Notes: generated from the sequence alone by a model not told the origin. DNA of 64,000 bases from Asparagopsis taxiformis (GCA_030407315.1 JALQPE010002477.1:51087-115086); one strand, 5' to 3'; counted from the stretch's first letter, positions 22,630 to 33,138 are shown. Numbers and translations: made by a program.

Positions 22630-24043
22630 ACCACCCCTCTCCCTCACCCTCAAAACACTTGCAACACAATGCAATCCGGATCCTCCGCCAACACTCGGCC
22701 ATCAACCACCCCCTCCAATACCGCCAGCGCTAGCAACGCATCCAGACCGAATGAGCGAACAAGGTCACTACGCAGCACACCTCCCCCTGAAGCGCCATCG
22801 CAAAACACGCGCAGCAAGCGCAAGATAGACTGGTCCCGCCCTTGGCGAAATCCACCAACCATCCCAAGCAGCGCACTCGCGCCCGCAAAAACCGCCAGCC
22901 ATATACGAACAACCTACACCCTCCGAACAGTACGCAAGGCAAACGGACCATCACTCAACCAGACCCTAACCCCCCACACGTTCCGCCAAACCACAAGAAG
23001 TCCCCACAGACCGACACCAACCACTAGCCCCCCCTCTTCCACCCTTATTCCACACCACACAGACTCCCCAACAACCCAGCCACCATCAACTGGCAAACAC
23101 CTCACCCAACACGACCAACACAACCGCAGACATAACCCCCCCACCCGAACAACCAATTCCCAGCCATGAACTACACCTCAAAATGGGACACGCCAACCCT
23201 ACCATACTTCGAAAAATGTGCAACCCACCCATGCTCCCAGCCCTCGAGCAACACCGTCACGACCCTACCGCAGACATCAACTGCAGCTCATGTGCCACAT
23301 CCAAAACCAAGGCGTCCCCGCACCGCCCCGCTGCACACACGCACCAATTGGCCAGCACATATCCTCAGACATCTGTGGTCCAATCAGCCCCCCATCCCGC
23401 AACGGACACCGCTACTTCATAACATTTGTAGATACGCGCTCACGCCACATAACGATCCATTGTATCCCCGACCGCACTTCATTCCCCAACTAGTTATCAA
23501 CCACATGGAACGGGTCAAAACAACTCAACATCATTATCCCTCCTTCTTTCGGTCCGACAACGCAGCGGAATACACCTCCCGTACACTTCGCGAACAACTC
23601 GCCGCTCGCGGCATCCACCACATCACCACCGTCCCCTACACCCCGGAACAAAACAGCATCGCTGAACGAGTCAACAGTACACTGATGAACGCCGTCCGAG
23701 CATGCCTTGCACACAGCAACCTACCCCCACCATACTGGGAAGATGCCCTCTACGATTCAGTATTCAAACGCAATCGCACATTGCATACAGCGACACAACA
23801 AATTCCTGCCACCTCTGGAATCACTCCCCACCGAAAATACAACGCCTTCTCATCTTCGGCCAATTAGGCCATGCCCCATCCTTACAACCCAAACAAAAAC
23901 TGGACAACAGAGCCACAGCAGTGCGCTACCTATACGGCATAGACGACCACACCATCATGGTACAAAACATCACCACCGGTCTATATGCACACATGTCCGC
24001 CACCGACTTCCACCATACGAACCCCAAAAAGACCCCACTTTAA
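22630..24043 (+). pseudogene. Copia integrase remnant
   Basis: After a C-rich, low-information linker (22630-23150), the integrase zinc-finger region reads LHLKMGHANPTILRKM ... CSSCATSKTK (23170-23300). The catalytic core follows as FRSDNAAEYTSRTLREQLA and TTVPYTPEQNSIAERVNSTL (23550-23680), with the second Asp and the Glu of the DDE triad. Several frame changes separate the blocks, so the protein is dead. Confidence 0.8.
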
Positions 24044-24133
24044 CAACCACGTCAGCGTTCTCCGCTACGGCGCCACCAGCTACATCGCCACCCCACCATC
24101 ACACTCACACCAACGACCCCGGCACCCAAATCA

Positions 24134-25787
24134 TTGCGCATGGCACGAAAATATCCCGACGCATCACAATGGGAAGAAGCCCACAACTCCGAGTTACAAA
24201 AGCTCGACGACATGCGCGTTATTGAATGGGCTCCACCGGAACAAATTCCAGCTGGCACCAAACCTATTCCCCTCACCATGGCCTATCGATACAAGCGCGA
24301 CCACGCAGGCAACATCATTGAGCACAAAGCGCGATGCGCAGTACGCGGCGACATGATGTCGCCCAACGCCCACTACAATCCAGCTGAGACAGCCACATTC
24401 TCTGCGGACAAAGCCACCATAAGACTCATTTTATGTCACGCATCCGCGCACCAGCTCCCGACGGAGCATTTTGACATATCATCAGCATACCTCCATGAAG
24501 AATTTACCCACGACGAACCAGTCTTCGTCAGACAACACCCATTATTCGACGGCTCTTTCAAGCACCCCGAGCACTCTGGAATCCTCCGCAAAAACCTTTA
24601 CGGTACAAAACAAGGCGGAAGAATCTTCTGCAAAGGAGCCACCAACTTCCTTACAAACAATGGGTACACCCAGACCAAATCGGACCCCAGCCTATTTATC
24701 AAAACGACCGAAAAAGGCACAACCATCATCGCAATAACGATAGATGACTTCTTGGCATGTGCGTCCACAAAAGAGCTACTTAACGAACTCTACCACACCC
24801 TTGCACTCAAGTACTCAATCAAACGACTCGGTCCTCCTACGCGATACCTTAACTGGCAGATCGACCACACGCCAAAAGGCATATACATCTCACAGCCCCA
24901 AATAATTCAATCCATCATCACAAAAACCAACATGAACAACGCCAAGCCACTCCATAACCTATATTCTGACGGTATCGACTTATCACCACCATCCGACAAC
25001 GAAACTGTCGATGATAGCATTGCCACAACTTACCGAGAAACACTGGGTGAGATCCGGTATCTCACTGACTCCACTCGACCCGACATTCAATTCTACACAA
25101 ATTGCCTGGCCAGAGCAAGCCACAAACCCACCCCTCGCCACTGGAAGCACCTCAAACGACTGGTTCGCTTCCTCAAACATACACCAAACTATGGGATATC
25201 ATTCCCTAACGCTCCCCACCACGATCCGCTCATAGCGTACACAGACGCTGATTTTGCGAACGACCAAACGTCCAGAAAATCGATATCCGGGTCCGTACAC
25301 ACCCTCCACGGCGCACCCCATAAGCTGGGGATCCCAACGCCAATCACTCGTGGCCATCAGCACGTGTGAAGCAGAAATCATAGCCGCCTCTGACACAACA
25401 CGCCAGACCAACTGGCTATCAGGCATGCTCACAGAATTATCCCTCATTACCCCATCCACCCCCATCCCTACGTACACGGACTCTCAATCGGCAATACAAG
25501 TTGCCGCCCAAACTGCCCCCACTAAGCGTCGAAAATTCATCGACATTCGATTCCACCACCTTATCGACAACATTGCACAAGGCAAAATTACTCTAACATA
25601 CATCCCCACCGACCAAATGCTCGCTGACATATTTACCAAACCCCTCCCTACCAAAACGTTCACAAGACTATCCACACAACTGCGCATTCTACCCCAATCC
25701 GAAAAACAACGCCGCTACACCCCTTTCACAACCATTCCCTTCACACCTCCCCGCCCCTTGGCGACAGGGGGCGAGTCAGGATGCTAA
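24134..25787 (+). pseudogene. Copia reverse transcriptase and RNase H remnant
   Basis: A 411-codon open stretch carries most of RT: WEEAHNSELQKLDDMRVIEW, PAGTKPIPLTMAYRYKRD, HFDISSAYLHEEF, the catalytic TIDDFLAC (IDD in place of YVDD), and TDSTRPDIQFYTNCLARA. RNase H begins in the same frame (AYTDADFANDQTSRKSISG). It shifts near 25320 into the frame with SLVAISTCEAEIIAASD, YTDSQSAIQVA and MLADIFTKPLPTKTF, which ends at 25787 beside the 3' LTR. One frameshift separates the two parts. Confidence 0.88.
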
Positions 25788-25955
25788 TACTAAACAAACG
25801 ACGCCAAGCGGCACCTCAGTCAACTATCAGGATGCTAATAACAGACAGCCTGTCCCAGAGACCGCCGCCGGTCACAGGACAGAAGATTATACTTAACCAC
25901 TTAACCAAATGAATAAACTGAAGAAGGTACTCGCAAGAGACACAATCTTCTCACA
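25775..25955 (+). repeat. 3' LTR of the decayed copia, with an internal direct repeat
   Basis: The part matching the 5' LTR is 25825-25955. A purine-rich tract (GACAGGGGGCGAG) and a first copy of TCAGGATGCTAATA lie upstream, at 25763-25789. The true LTR start may therefore be 25775, with 50 bp lost from the 5' LTR by slippage between the two copies. Confidence 0.6.
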
Positions 25956-27144
25956 AAAACCATGGTTCGACGAGCCTTAATGTGACGGCAGCACCATGCG
26001 TCGTTTCGGACTCGAATGCTTTTCCACGTGTCTCCTCAGCTGACATCACAACATCCATCCTGAGAATGATGCCACTATTGCCACATGATGCAGTTTTCAG
26101 CTCACATCCATTCTCAGGCTTACGGTCCATCGCGACGTAATGTGGGAGTCCGATGTCGATCCAGTCACCTCCCAGACCATACCACATTGAGATACTCTCA
26201 TCCACACATATAGAATCTGAAGGGAATACCTGAGAGCTTCTGTGGTCATTGATGGCGGTGATAAACTCAGATATGACACCCCACCGGTCAGTTTCGTCAC
26301 GAACCTTGGAGTATGTCACGTATTGTCTCAGCTCTTCAAACCGTTTGCGTGACATGATGTGCCCGAGCATTGGTGTGGGGATGTATTTAGTCCCGGATTG
26401 ACTATTCCAGAGAGAGCGCCTACCACTGAACTCAAATCGTGACATGAGTACAATGACTCCAAAATACTTCAAAATCTCTCCCAGCGAGGTCGATTTGAGA
26501 TTCCGCTTTTCCAGCTCGTAATTGGAGTATGACACGATAGTACTTAAAAATCCCATCGGAAACATCCACTGGAAATAGTCATATGGTGTCATATCTGATG
26601 GGCTGTGCCCCTCAGATATTATCTCATCCAATGGCCCAATCACCCTCCACGACCGATTGGGGCGCCAACCATTCATTTGCATAGATACATCAGATATAAT
26701 CCATTCCACGTCATTGCATATGACAACCGGCTCATCGGTTGACCCAGTGTCACATGGCTGAGTATTAACACTTGTACTCAAGTCACGCTCTTGCGGCGTG
26801 ACTGCATCTGATTTTTCGGCCTCATTCCCGTCACTCCCGGTGTCTTGAGCTTGATCTCCTCCTTCGGTCACACGGTCTTCTTCATCACCTGCAGGTGCCT
26901 TCACACTGCAGAGACGCAGGGATGTCACCTTGTTACCATCGGCCAGCTCCCACTCAGCCTCGATAGATGTCATCATTCGCTTGTTGCCTCTCTCCTTACT
27001 GACTCGAATGACAGTTCCGGATATCATCTTTGTCTTCCATCCGGCGCCATACATCCTGCGACATTTGGAGATAGATGTCAGTTGTTTGGCAGGGGCGAGA
27101 ACCCTGTTTCCGACAACTTTGCGACAATCAACTGGTTTCACCAT

Positions 27145-27589
27145 TTTTTTTGATTTCAGGATCGAGATTGAGTTGACGTAGTTTGCTGATGGAAGGATTA
27201 AAATTTCAGCATTCACTCTGCCCTGCCATATTGTGGTGCAATGCCACGTGGCGAACCACCTTGTACGGTGAAACACCAAATATTTTGCATATATTTTTGA
27301 AACTTTAATTCCCACCACATCTTGGATTCTTTACCCGTCCACAGTGAATCACTGAACGCAGTACACTTGGACTCAGTGGTACACTGAAGTTTTACACCAG
27401 CACTAACTGTTGTATACTACACTAACAGTGAGTTTACCACACCGGTCGCCCCGGCCACTTAGGGTTTTTCCGACCGCCCTACTGTACCAGTATTTAGCCT
27501 ATCCACTGACAACCGTAGAAGTTCATTTAGGGCTGACCACCGTTCTGTAACATAGTATTTATTCGACGGCGGATCGCCCAGTTCTTCGA
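27145..27589. other. Upstream region of the piggyBac-like gene, no gene seen
   Basis: About 450 bp upstream of the chosen start. The frame stays open to 27318. The sequence contains motifs related to the hairpin-rich repeats further right (for example GGCCACTTAGGGTTTTTCC). No clear element terminus or TTAA-flanked repeat could be assigned. Confidence 0.4.
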
Positions 27590-28450
27590 TTGTAAAGTCA
27601 CCGGAAGTTCGGTTGTCATTTTGCTCCCAAGGTGCGTTTCGCCGTCTGAGTCAGTCTGCTTCTCCCTTGGCTATATTACTTGGCACCCTTCCGGTACCCG
27701 TTCGTCGCTGATCCAGCGTTTGCCCTTGGCACTCCACTCGCTGTATCAGCATTATCCCTTACCACGCGCAGCCTGTGGCGCGCGTGCCCCTCTATCAGGA
27801 GTCTTCGGCCTCTTGGTGTACCACCAGACCTGATCGTGGTGCTTCGCTCCCATCCTGCGGATCGCAGTACTTCTTGCCTACTTCGCCTGTGGCTATAGTG
27901 CGTGGCACAAGTCAGGCCTTCCTCTTGCCGCTGTATCAGCGCCTCCGGCATCGCCGTCTCGCTGTACCAGCTTCTCCTCTACCCTTTCAGGGTCTCTCCC
28001 CTGCACGTGCCACCAGTGGTGCACGTGCCTACTCACCCTTTTCCCCCTACCAGGTACCCTCGCCTGCTCGGTGAACCACCATTCACGCTGTATCAGCTCC
28101 CCTTCATTTCCTTCTCGACCGTTGGTCATTCCCCTCACACACTAAGTGTCCGTTGACACCCGGTGTATCACCGTCACACACTACCACTTCAGTGCACCAC
28201 TGATCCAGTGTTTGCGCTATCCCTTCTACCCCTTTAGGGTTGGCCTGACAAGCCAATCTCTCACCTGCAAAGCAGTATCACTTGAACCAAGATTCTCGAC
28301 GTATCGTCTGTGTGGCCTTACAACCCACAGTCAAGCAGGCGATCCGCCTTAGCTCTACCACCTCTACCCTGAGCCTGACTACCGAGACAGGAGGGCTCGA
28401 ACACCTTGCGGTGCTTAGCCGAATCGGCTCACTACCCTAAGTCGAATCGA
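27590..28450. repeat. Dense array of small hairpins with 3-nt loops
   Basis: At least fifteen short stem-loops are packed in about 850 bp. Most have 4-5 bp perfect stems around a trinucleotide loop. Examples are CGCTG-ATC-CAGCG (27706), CTGCG-GAT-CGCAG (27855), GCTG-TAC-CAGC (27961), ACCCT-TTC-AGGGT (27981), CGGTG-TAT-CACCG (28161), CACTG-ATC-CAGTG (28198), CTGC-AAA-GCAG (28265), GACG-TAT-CGTC (28298), GGCG-ATC-CGCC (28338) and GCCG-AAT-CGGC (28418). Related copies keep pairing while both stem sides change. The frames here are not convincing genes. Confidence 0.7.
28245..28450 (-). repeat. Interspersed repeat copy A (hairpin family)
   Basis: About 200 bp matching 35625-35830 in opposite orientation. 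Shared landmarks are GTTCGAGCCCTCCTGTC/GTTCGAGCTCTCCTGTC, GTAGTCAGGCT, and GGCCACACAGACGATA. A tRNA B-box-like string is present, but no cloverleaf can be drawn. Confidence 0.75.
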
Positions 28451-28556
28451 CAGCTCGGGCATTGCACTACACATATCATTAATCTCGCCGGCGAGTCTTC
28501 TAGTGGTAAAATTGGAGCTATTCGTTTATTTTTTCAATTTAAACTACAGAGGGAAA

Positions 28557-28580
28557 AAGTGGCCTCATATGAGGCCACTT
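28557..28580. repeat. 24-bp perfect palindrome
   Basis: The left arm AAGTGGCCTCAT is followed directly by its exact complement. As RNA this would form a long hairpin. It may act as a structured 3' end or a recombination scar; function unknown. Confidence 0.7.
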
Positions 28581-28645
28581 GTCCGATAGACACTAGAATT
28601 GTAGCTGTTGTAGAAACTAAGCTAGAACTAGAATAAAAGGGCGAC

Positions 28646-28722
28646 TTGCTTCGGCTCCGAAGCAATCGTCATCAACCATCATTCATCAATAACCATCATC
28701 ACCATCAACAACCATCAGCGCG
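28646..28722. repeat. Inverted repeat followed by CAT/CAA microsatellite
   Basis: TTGCTTCGG-CT-CCGAAGCAA at 28646-28665 is a perfect 9-bp stem. It is followed by a degenerate (CAT/CAA)n tract at about 28671-28722. Confidence 0.7.
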
Positions 28723-29884
28723 AGCATTCACGTCGTAATCGTGCGCACCGTTTTGCGCCAATCCGAATCGAACACTTGTGATTTCATTTTTCAGGAATAG
28801 TTTTTCCCATCAGCAACACGATGCACTGGCAAGCAATACACTATAAAATGAAGTTTAGTGTCAGATTTTGGCTACTTCGTACCATTCTTGGTTCCAATGT
28901 AACATACGTCAAAGAGCGATACTGATAACTACCCAAACTTTAGCTCATGATACAGAGTTCTGTTGCTTACCTGATGCGGTTACCGTGATGGAAGTAGTGT
29001 CAACTATGTGCTGGTTTGAGAAACTCAGCGGCAACTCTTGCATGGACCAGTGAACAATAGATATGTGTGATGGGATGACGTAGCCCTGTGATGCGATGCT
29101 AAGGAAGAAGGACAGCTTGTGTGCACATCGGTGGAATCACGGCATTCAGACGGTTGACCACATTGAATGATATAGACAAGTTGTACGTAGATCAAGTGTG
29201 GAACACTGGAAGCATAATGGAATGTTTGAAGCAATTTGGCGACATATTGGTACTCGCTAGCGTGAGAGGCTTACACTCAGTTAATGCTTTCTGCCGTACT
29301 TGACGCATAGTGACAAGTCACGCTGCCAACGGTACAAGTACGAGTGGCTGAGCGATAAAGTTTGGGTAGTGTTTGTGTACGGCGCGGACACTAGTGGGAC
29401 ATGCTCAACGAAGCTGCAGTGCGAAACGTGCGAGTCCAAATGGCGTGGGTGCATGCACATATTTCTACTTCAAATTGTGCAGCGAGTGGTATATTCTGTT
29501 GCTTGATTACAGTCTCATAAATGTCGTGTTTGGGTCGAAGCAAACTGGATCTTCTCTGATACCGAGAGTTATCGAGTTGTGCTCTGGACATGGATTCCGT
29601 TTTCGACCAAACTACCAGAGAAGTTGCGATATGGACCTCTTGCAGTGGCACACATTCAACAAATGTATGCTCAGGTACCAGTATACCTACTGAAGCACTC
29701 CACTTGATGATGCACGTTTAACAGTTTTCTACACAAACTAGGGAGTACTCAACAAAACATCTCAAATCATTTGCGATTGCCATTCTAACTCAATACGGTC
29801 AACGAAACTCTGTATATACAGCACACAAAAACCGATATGCAACTATGTACATGAGATCCACCACAAGGACTTGCGTGCATCTCC
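28723..29884. other. No gene seen
   Basis: About 1.16 kb downstream of the oxygenase gene. Only short overlapping frames without recognisable motifs are present. Confidence 0.5.
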
Positions 29885-31180
29885 TTACCTATTGAAACGT
29901 ACTCTAACAGAAATCACCTCTTCTCCCGCTTCAGCTCTTACTACAAAATACTTATTCAGTACTGGCTCATTCCAATAGTTTGGAACTTGCCCCGAATTTC
30001 CAAACACAATGAATCTGCGATTGACATCATTCCAAACCTGTTCTCCATCTACAAAGAATTTGACGTTTTCCACCTTGCGAGATGTCACAGCTTCAATCGA
30101 GATGTTTCCTAGTTGACCTACATCAATTTCGTCATCATCACGCAAAACCCTCGACGCTCCGTTCTCTGATACTAATTCGAGCCGTATCAAAGCCCCCCGG
30201 TTGCCTCGCAAGCTTCCCTCGCTTGGAAGTTGGTCGATTGACGAGATGTTTCCTGATCTTCCTGAGCGTCGTATACCAGAATTCCGCGATCGGCCCACAA
30301 TGCGAATATCCGCACACTGATAGTATTCCTCTGGCATCCTAGATCCTTGACAATCCCTTTGAACGCGCGTTACGCCACCGCGTGCACCACCCTGTCCAGG
30401 ACAGTTGGCCCATGATTTTGGTCGAAACGGCCCGTCATAATAGCTTATAACTCCTGGCGGATTGCATGTGTTTGCAGCAGACCAGAACCAATGGAGTACG
30501 CAATGATCACAGCTGAGACGGGGAGGTAATTTGTATCTCATCCTATATCCACCATACGTTTGCACCCCAGATCCACGTGAACAAGGAAGATACCATCTGC
30601 CTGGATATCGTCTGTCCACTGGACCACACTCTCTATCTTGTCCCGTTTCACAAACGGGTACTCGCGCACGTTGCAGTTGGTAGCAATGGCCATTTTTGAA
30701 GCAACCTTCTGAAATCTCACCTCCACACTTCTTCACATCACAAATGTGAATTTCCATAAAGCCGTTGTGATGAGCCACAAGACTATATTCAATGTTAATT
30801 GTCCCGCCCTGTCGATAAGTCCTCGTAATATACCCGCCAAAATAGAACTGGCCACCGCGCATGTGATCTCGTTTGGTTTTTAGATCACCGCACACTCCGG
30901 CACGCCAGCGAAAATTCCTCTTCAAAGGTTCGAAGGGAGTCCAAACACCGCGCGCTTCGCGAGCCTGTGAGCGACCAGCTGCGCCTGGAACGGGGCTTTT
31001 ATCACCTGCGGGAAAGTGTGGTTTGCTGTCTCGGGGAGCGCTGACAACGCAGCGTGTATTTTGTGGCGCAAATTTGGAGCATGAAAGAATGCCGCGCTGT
31101 TCAGGCACTGTTAGGAGCCCATGAGTGAGCGACTGTCGTACCATAGCAAGAATAAAGAGCGGGAAGATAAGGGCTTGCAT
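29885..31180 (-). CDS. Secreted lytic polysaccharide monooxygenase, AA15-like (LPMO_10 fold)
   Basis: 431 residues from the ATG at 31180. That start is preferred because it places a clean signal peptide (MQALIFPLFILAMVRQSLT) directly before His20-Gly. After cleavage this would be the N-terminal copper-ligating histidine of the His brace. The second ligand is expected in SLVAHHNGFMEIHIC. Other family hallmarks are GGYITRTYRQGGTINIEY, LPPRLSCDHCVLHWFWSAANTC and the closing EEYYQCADIRI. These enzymes cleave crystalline chitin or cellulose oxidatively outside the cell. Many cysteines fit a secreted disulfide-rich protein. A linker and a C-terminal immunoglobulin/Big-like module (VENVKFFVDGEQVW) follow, of unknown binding role. 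The frame is intact and intronless. An upstream in-frame ATG at 31309 would bury the signal peptide. Confidence 0.85.
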   Translation of the reverse strand: MQALIFPLFILAMVRQSLTHGLLTVPEQRGILSCSKFAPQNTRCVVSAPRDSKPHFPAGDKSPVPGAAGRSQAREARGVWTPFEPLKRNFRWRAGVCGDLKTKRDHMRGGQFYFGGYITRTYRQGGTINIEYSLVAHHNGFMEIHICDVKKCGGEISEGCFKNGHCYQLQRARVPVCETGQDRECGPVDRRYPGRWYLPCSRGSGVQTYGGYRMRYKLPPRLSCDHCVLHWFWSAANTCNPPGVISYYDGPFRPKSWANCPGQGGARGGVTRVQRDCQGSRMPEEYYQCADIRIVGRSRNSGIRRSGRSGNISSIDQLPSEGSLRGNRGALIRLELVSENGASRVLRDDDEIDVGQLGNISIEAVTSRKVENVKFFVDGEQVWNDVNRRFIVFGNSGQVPNYWNEPVLNKYFVVRAEAGEEVISVRVRFNR

Positions 31181-32410
31181 GATATGGCGTACAATCGGGT
31201 AGTTGATAGGCTGGTTGGCTCGCGACGGTCGGCAGTGCAACTGCTGGGGGAAGAGACAATGACGTGGGTAAGATGAGGGGTTTAAGTAGTCCTGGTCATG
31301 TGTTGACAAGAGGTAGACTAGCTAGTGGATAGGAACAAAAGAGATGGCTTGGCGTGCGGTGCGGTGTCTGGAATAGTTGTATTTGACGCAACGTGGCGAG
31401 CATGGCTGAATTTAGGAAGAATAGGGAATGGAGCTCAACTCGCTGAGCCGGAAGAGTGATGGATACGCTAGGACGACGCGCGTAGCATGGCAGGAAAAAG
31501 TAGGGTACGAACCAAGTAGCATATTGCAACACAGTGCGTGTACGCAGTAAGATCAAGCAATTCGAATGTATGTTGGTCGTAATCAGTCATAAAATTCCAA
31601 CGCTCCACGTCGAATGTTGAAGGCGTTTAGCTTTCCAGAGAACGTGGCGCTGCGTTGTGGAAATTAAGTGCTGTCTGTGCTGCGCCGCACCGCACTGTTG
31701 CACTAGGAAAGTATCGATATGAGTGAGTCATTGTACTGAACCGCGACGGATGCAACACACATTTAGACACCAATCAAGTAAGATAGTTACTGGCGATGTT
31801 GGGCGGGAATGGTCACCGTGCGGCATGTCCAACCATTGCTACGGCCAGCTTTCTACTTGTTCTGTTTCCATCAGTATTTCCATAATGCGCATCGCGACCT
31901 TCCACTACTTATCTTTTCCACTTGCGCGCCACGCCACGTTGTTCGTTTCCAACAAAGTACTGTACACCAATTTTACAGACGCACGCACGTGTGGCAAGTC
32001 CAATCGCTTGCTCAATGATTCCTCGCGCACAAATTGACGTAATCGCGACATCGAGACTGCGTACGGGGATTCCTAGCGCTGTCGATTGAAATCTCACACT
32101 GAACTCACTAGGTTGCTCATGAACGTCGCTTTCGTCTTAGACTATACCAACTGCCTTCGAGACACTCGTGTTGGCTTCAGCGTTCGATCGCAAGCGTCTT
32201 ATCATCATCATCATTATCACCGCAACACGATTGCTAACGTATGTTACACATGAGCAGGTAGGGCGATTGACTAGGCTGCAAGCACCTTGCCACGAGATTG
32301 TCACGCCACTTGGGGTATGATATCATTGTGCGTGCAAACACATAGACCACGTGCTTTTCACATCTTGTTGTTCTCACGTCAACCCTCTACATACAGCAAA
32401 TAGATTTGCT
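31181..32410. other. Intergenic region, no gene seen
   Basis: 1.2 kb between two minus-strand genes. It should hold the promoter of the oxygenase gene and the 3' region of the release-factor gene. An ATC microsatellite occurs at about 32199-32217. Confidence 0.6.
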
Positions 32411-33138
32411 TCAATCGTCCATGAGTGCCCTATCATTTCGTGATTTGAAATGCTTTTTCACTGACTTGCGTCGTCGGCGCGCCTTTCTTGCACGTGCCTT
32501 GGAAAGTTGCTGGGCAGCTAATGATTGCTCTCCGCGCACAATATCATCCAGCTTGCGCTGCAAGATACGCCTCGCCAACACTCGGTTCTTGGTCTGACTT
32601 CGTGTCTCCTGGCAACGAACAATAATGCCTGTTGGTTTGTGCTTCAATTGCTGCGTTTGGTCATGCAAATTATATTAGGTCAGCCATTATGCACTGTCTT
32701 CAACTTTAACAATTTGCTTCCACGTACCACACAATTGGCTGTCTTGTTAATTTTCTGTCCACCTGCGCCGCTTCCACGCACAAAACTTTCTTCGAGATCC
32801 TCTTCATCAATGGCGGGGAGCGCATCTTGTGCATCATCCCCAAAGGCTACTTTGCCCAGCCCGCGGAATGCGCAAGCGCGAGGCGCTTGGACTGAATAAC
32901 AAAAACTGTTGTCAGGTTGGGGCAGGTGGCAAGCTCGCGACTTCAACGCGTGGTATGTTCGCAGCGACGGCGTGAAGGCGCCGCCAGACGGTAGTGTGCA
33001 GGAAATGCATCTGGCAATTGCCGCAGTGGATTGAACACGATGACGAGGTGGTTTGCATTGTTGTGGAACAGCGAGAATATAGGCAACGCGGGTTGATGCC
33101 TGTGCACGTGGTCGGAGAGATTGAAACAACCTAATCAT
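32411..33138 (-). CDS. Organellar class-I release-factor-like protein (C12orf65/MTRFR type), two exons
   Basis: Exon 1 (33138-32728) and exon 2 (32650-32411) join into about 216 residues. Exon 1 ends with the catalytic GGQ motif, which triggers peptidyl-tRNA hydrolysis (FVRGSGAGGQKINKTANCV). Exon 2 continues the domain (QLKHKPTGIIVRCQETRS, RVLARRILQRKL) and ends in a very basic tail (KARARKARRRRKSVKKHFK) typical of the codon-independent rescue factors of mitochondria and plastids. The start at MIRLFQSLRPRAQASTRVAY gives an Arg/Ser/Ala-rich presequence fitting mitochondrial import. The frame is open further upstream to 33381, so another start is possible. Residues for codon recognition (PxT/SPF domains) are absent, as expected for this short subfamily. 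Confidence 0.85.
32651..32727 (-). other. 77-nt spliceosomal intron in the release-factor gene
   Basis: It starts GTACGT and ends AACGCAG, with a textbook branch-site match CTGAC about 35 nt before the acceptor. Removing it joins GTG to CAA in frame within the conserved NKTxxCVxLKHxPTGI segment, which independently supports both splice sites. Without splicing, the frame hits a stop at 32680. Confidence 0.85.

Larger units (their letters stand above)
21221..25955 (+). mobile_element. Decayed Ty1/copia element inserted in the piggyBac gene
   Basis: The element lies between 5-bp target duplications AAAAC (21216-21220 and 25956-25960). It has short LTRs (131 bp at the left) and remnants of gag, protease, integrase, RT and RNase H in the right order, broken by many frameshifts. 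The plus strand is strikingly C-rich and G-poor, unlike the intact copia, so this is a different lineage. Removing the element and one AAAAC restores the piggyBac frame across the site. Confidence 0.9.
20812..27144 (-). pseudogene. PiggyBac-like transposase, split by a copia element and truncated
   Basis: The minus-strand frame from ATG 27144 (open from 27318) encodes an N-terminal SH3/Tudor-like stretch (KVVGNRVLAP...MISGTVIRV...AEWELADGNKV), an acidic linker, and a DDE_Tnp_1_7 transposase. Landmarks are YDYFQWMFPMGFLSTIV, MSRKRFEELRQYVTYSK, ICVDESISMWYG (first catalytic Asp), then LVEPWF at the copia junction. Beyond the copia at 21220 it resumes in frame with VCGDSYFFSVETAEIL (second Asp), GLRFTGVVKNATKGYP and SQVDRHNR (third Asp). 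It ends at the inverted repeat, which replaces the normal C-terminal segment. There are no internal stops apart from the two insertions. The gene was therefore intact or nearly so when the copia arrived. Confidence 0.88.

Noticed and set aside
27676..28156. Overlapping ORFs of 70-99 codons in the hairpin array
   Set aside because: The sequence is explained by repeated stem-loops. The frames change with each hairpin and encode low-complexity Ser/Pro/Leu text.
28380..28450. Possible tRNA or tRNA-derived SINE (B-box-like GTTCGAGCC on the minus strand)
   Set aside because: No acceptable cloverleaf, acceptor stem or A box could be drawn. Kept only as part of an interspersed repeat.
27590..28450. 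CRISPR-like array
   Set aside because: Units are not identical repeats with unique spacers. The regularity is in small palindromes, and the setting is eukaryotic.
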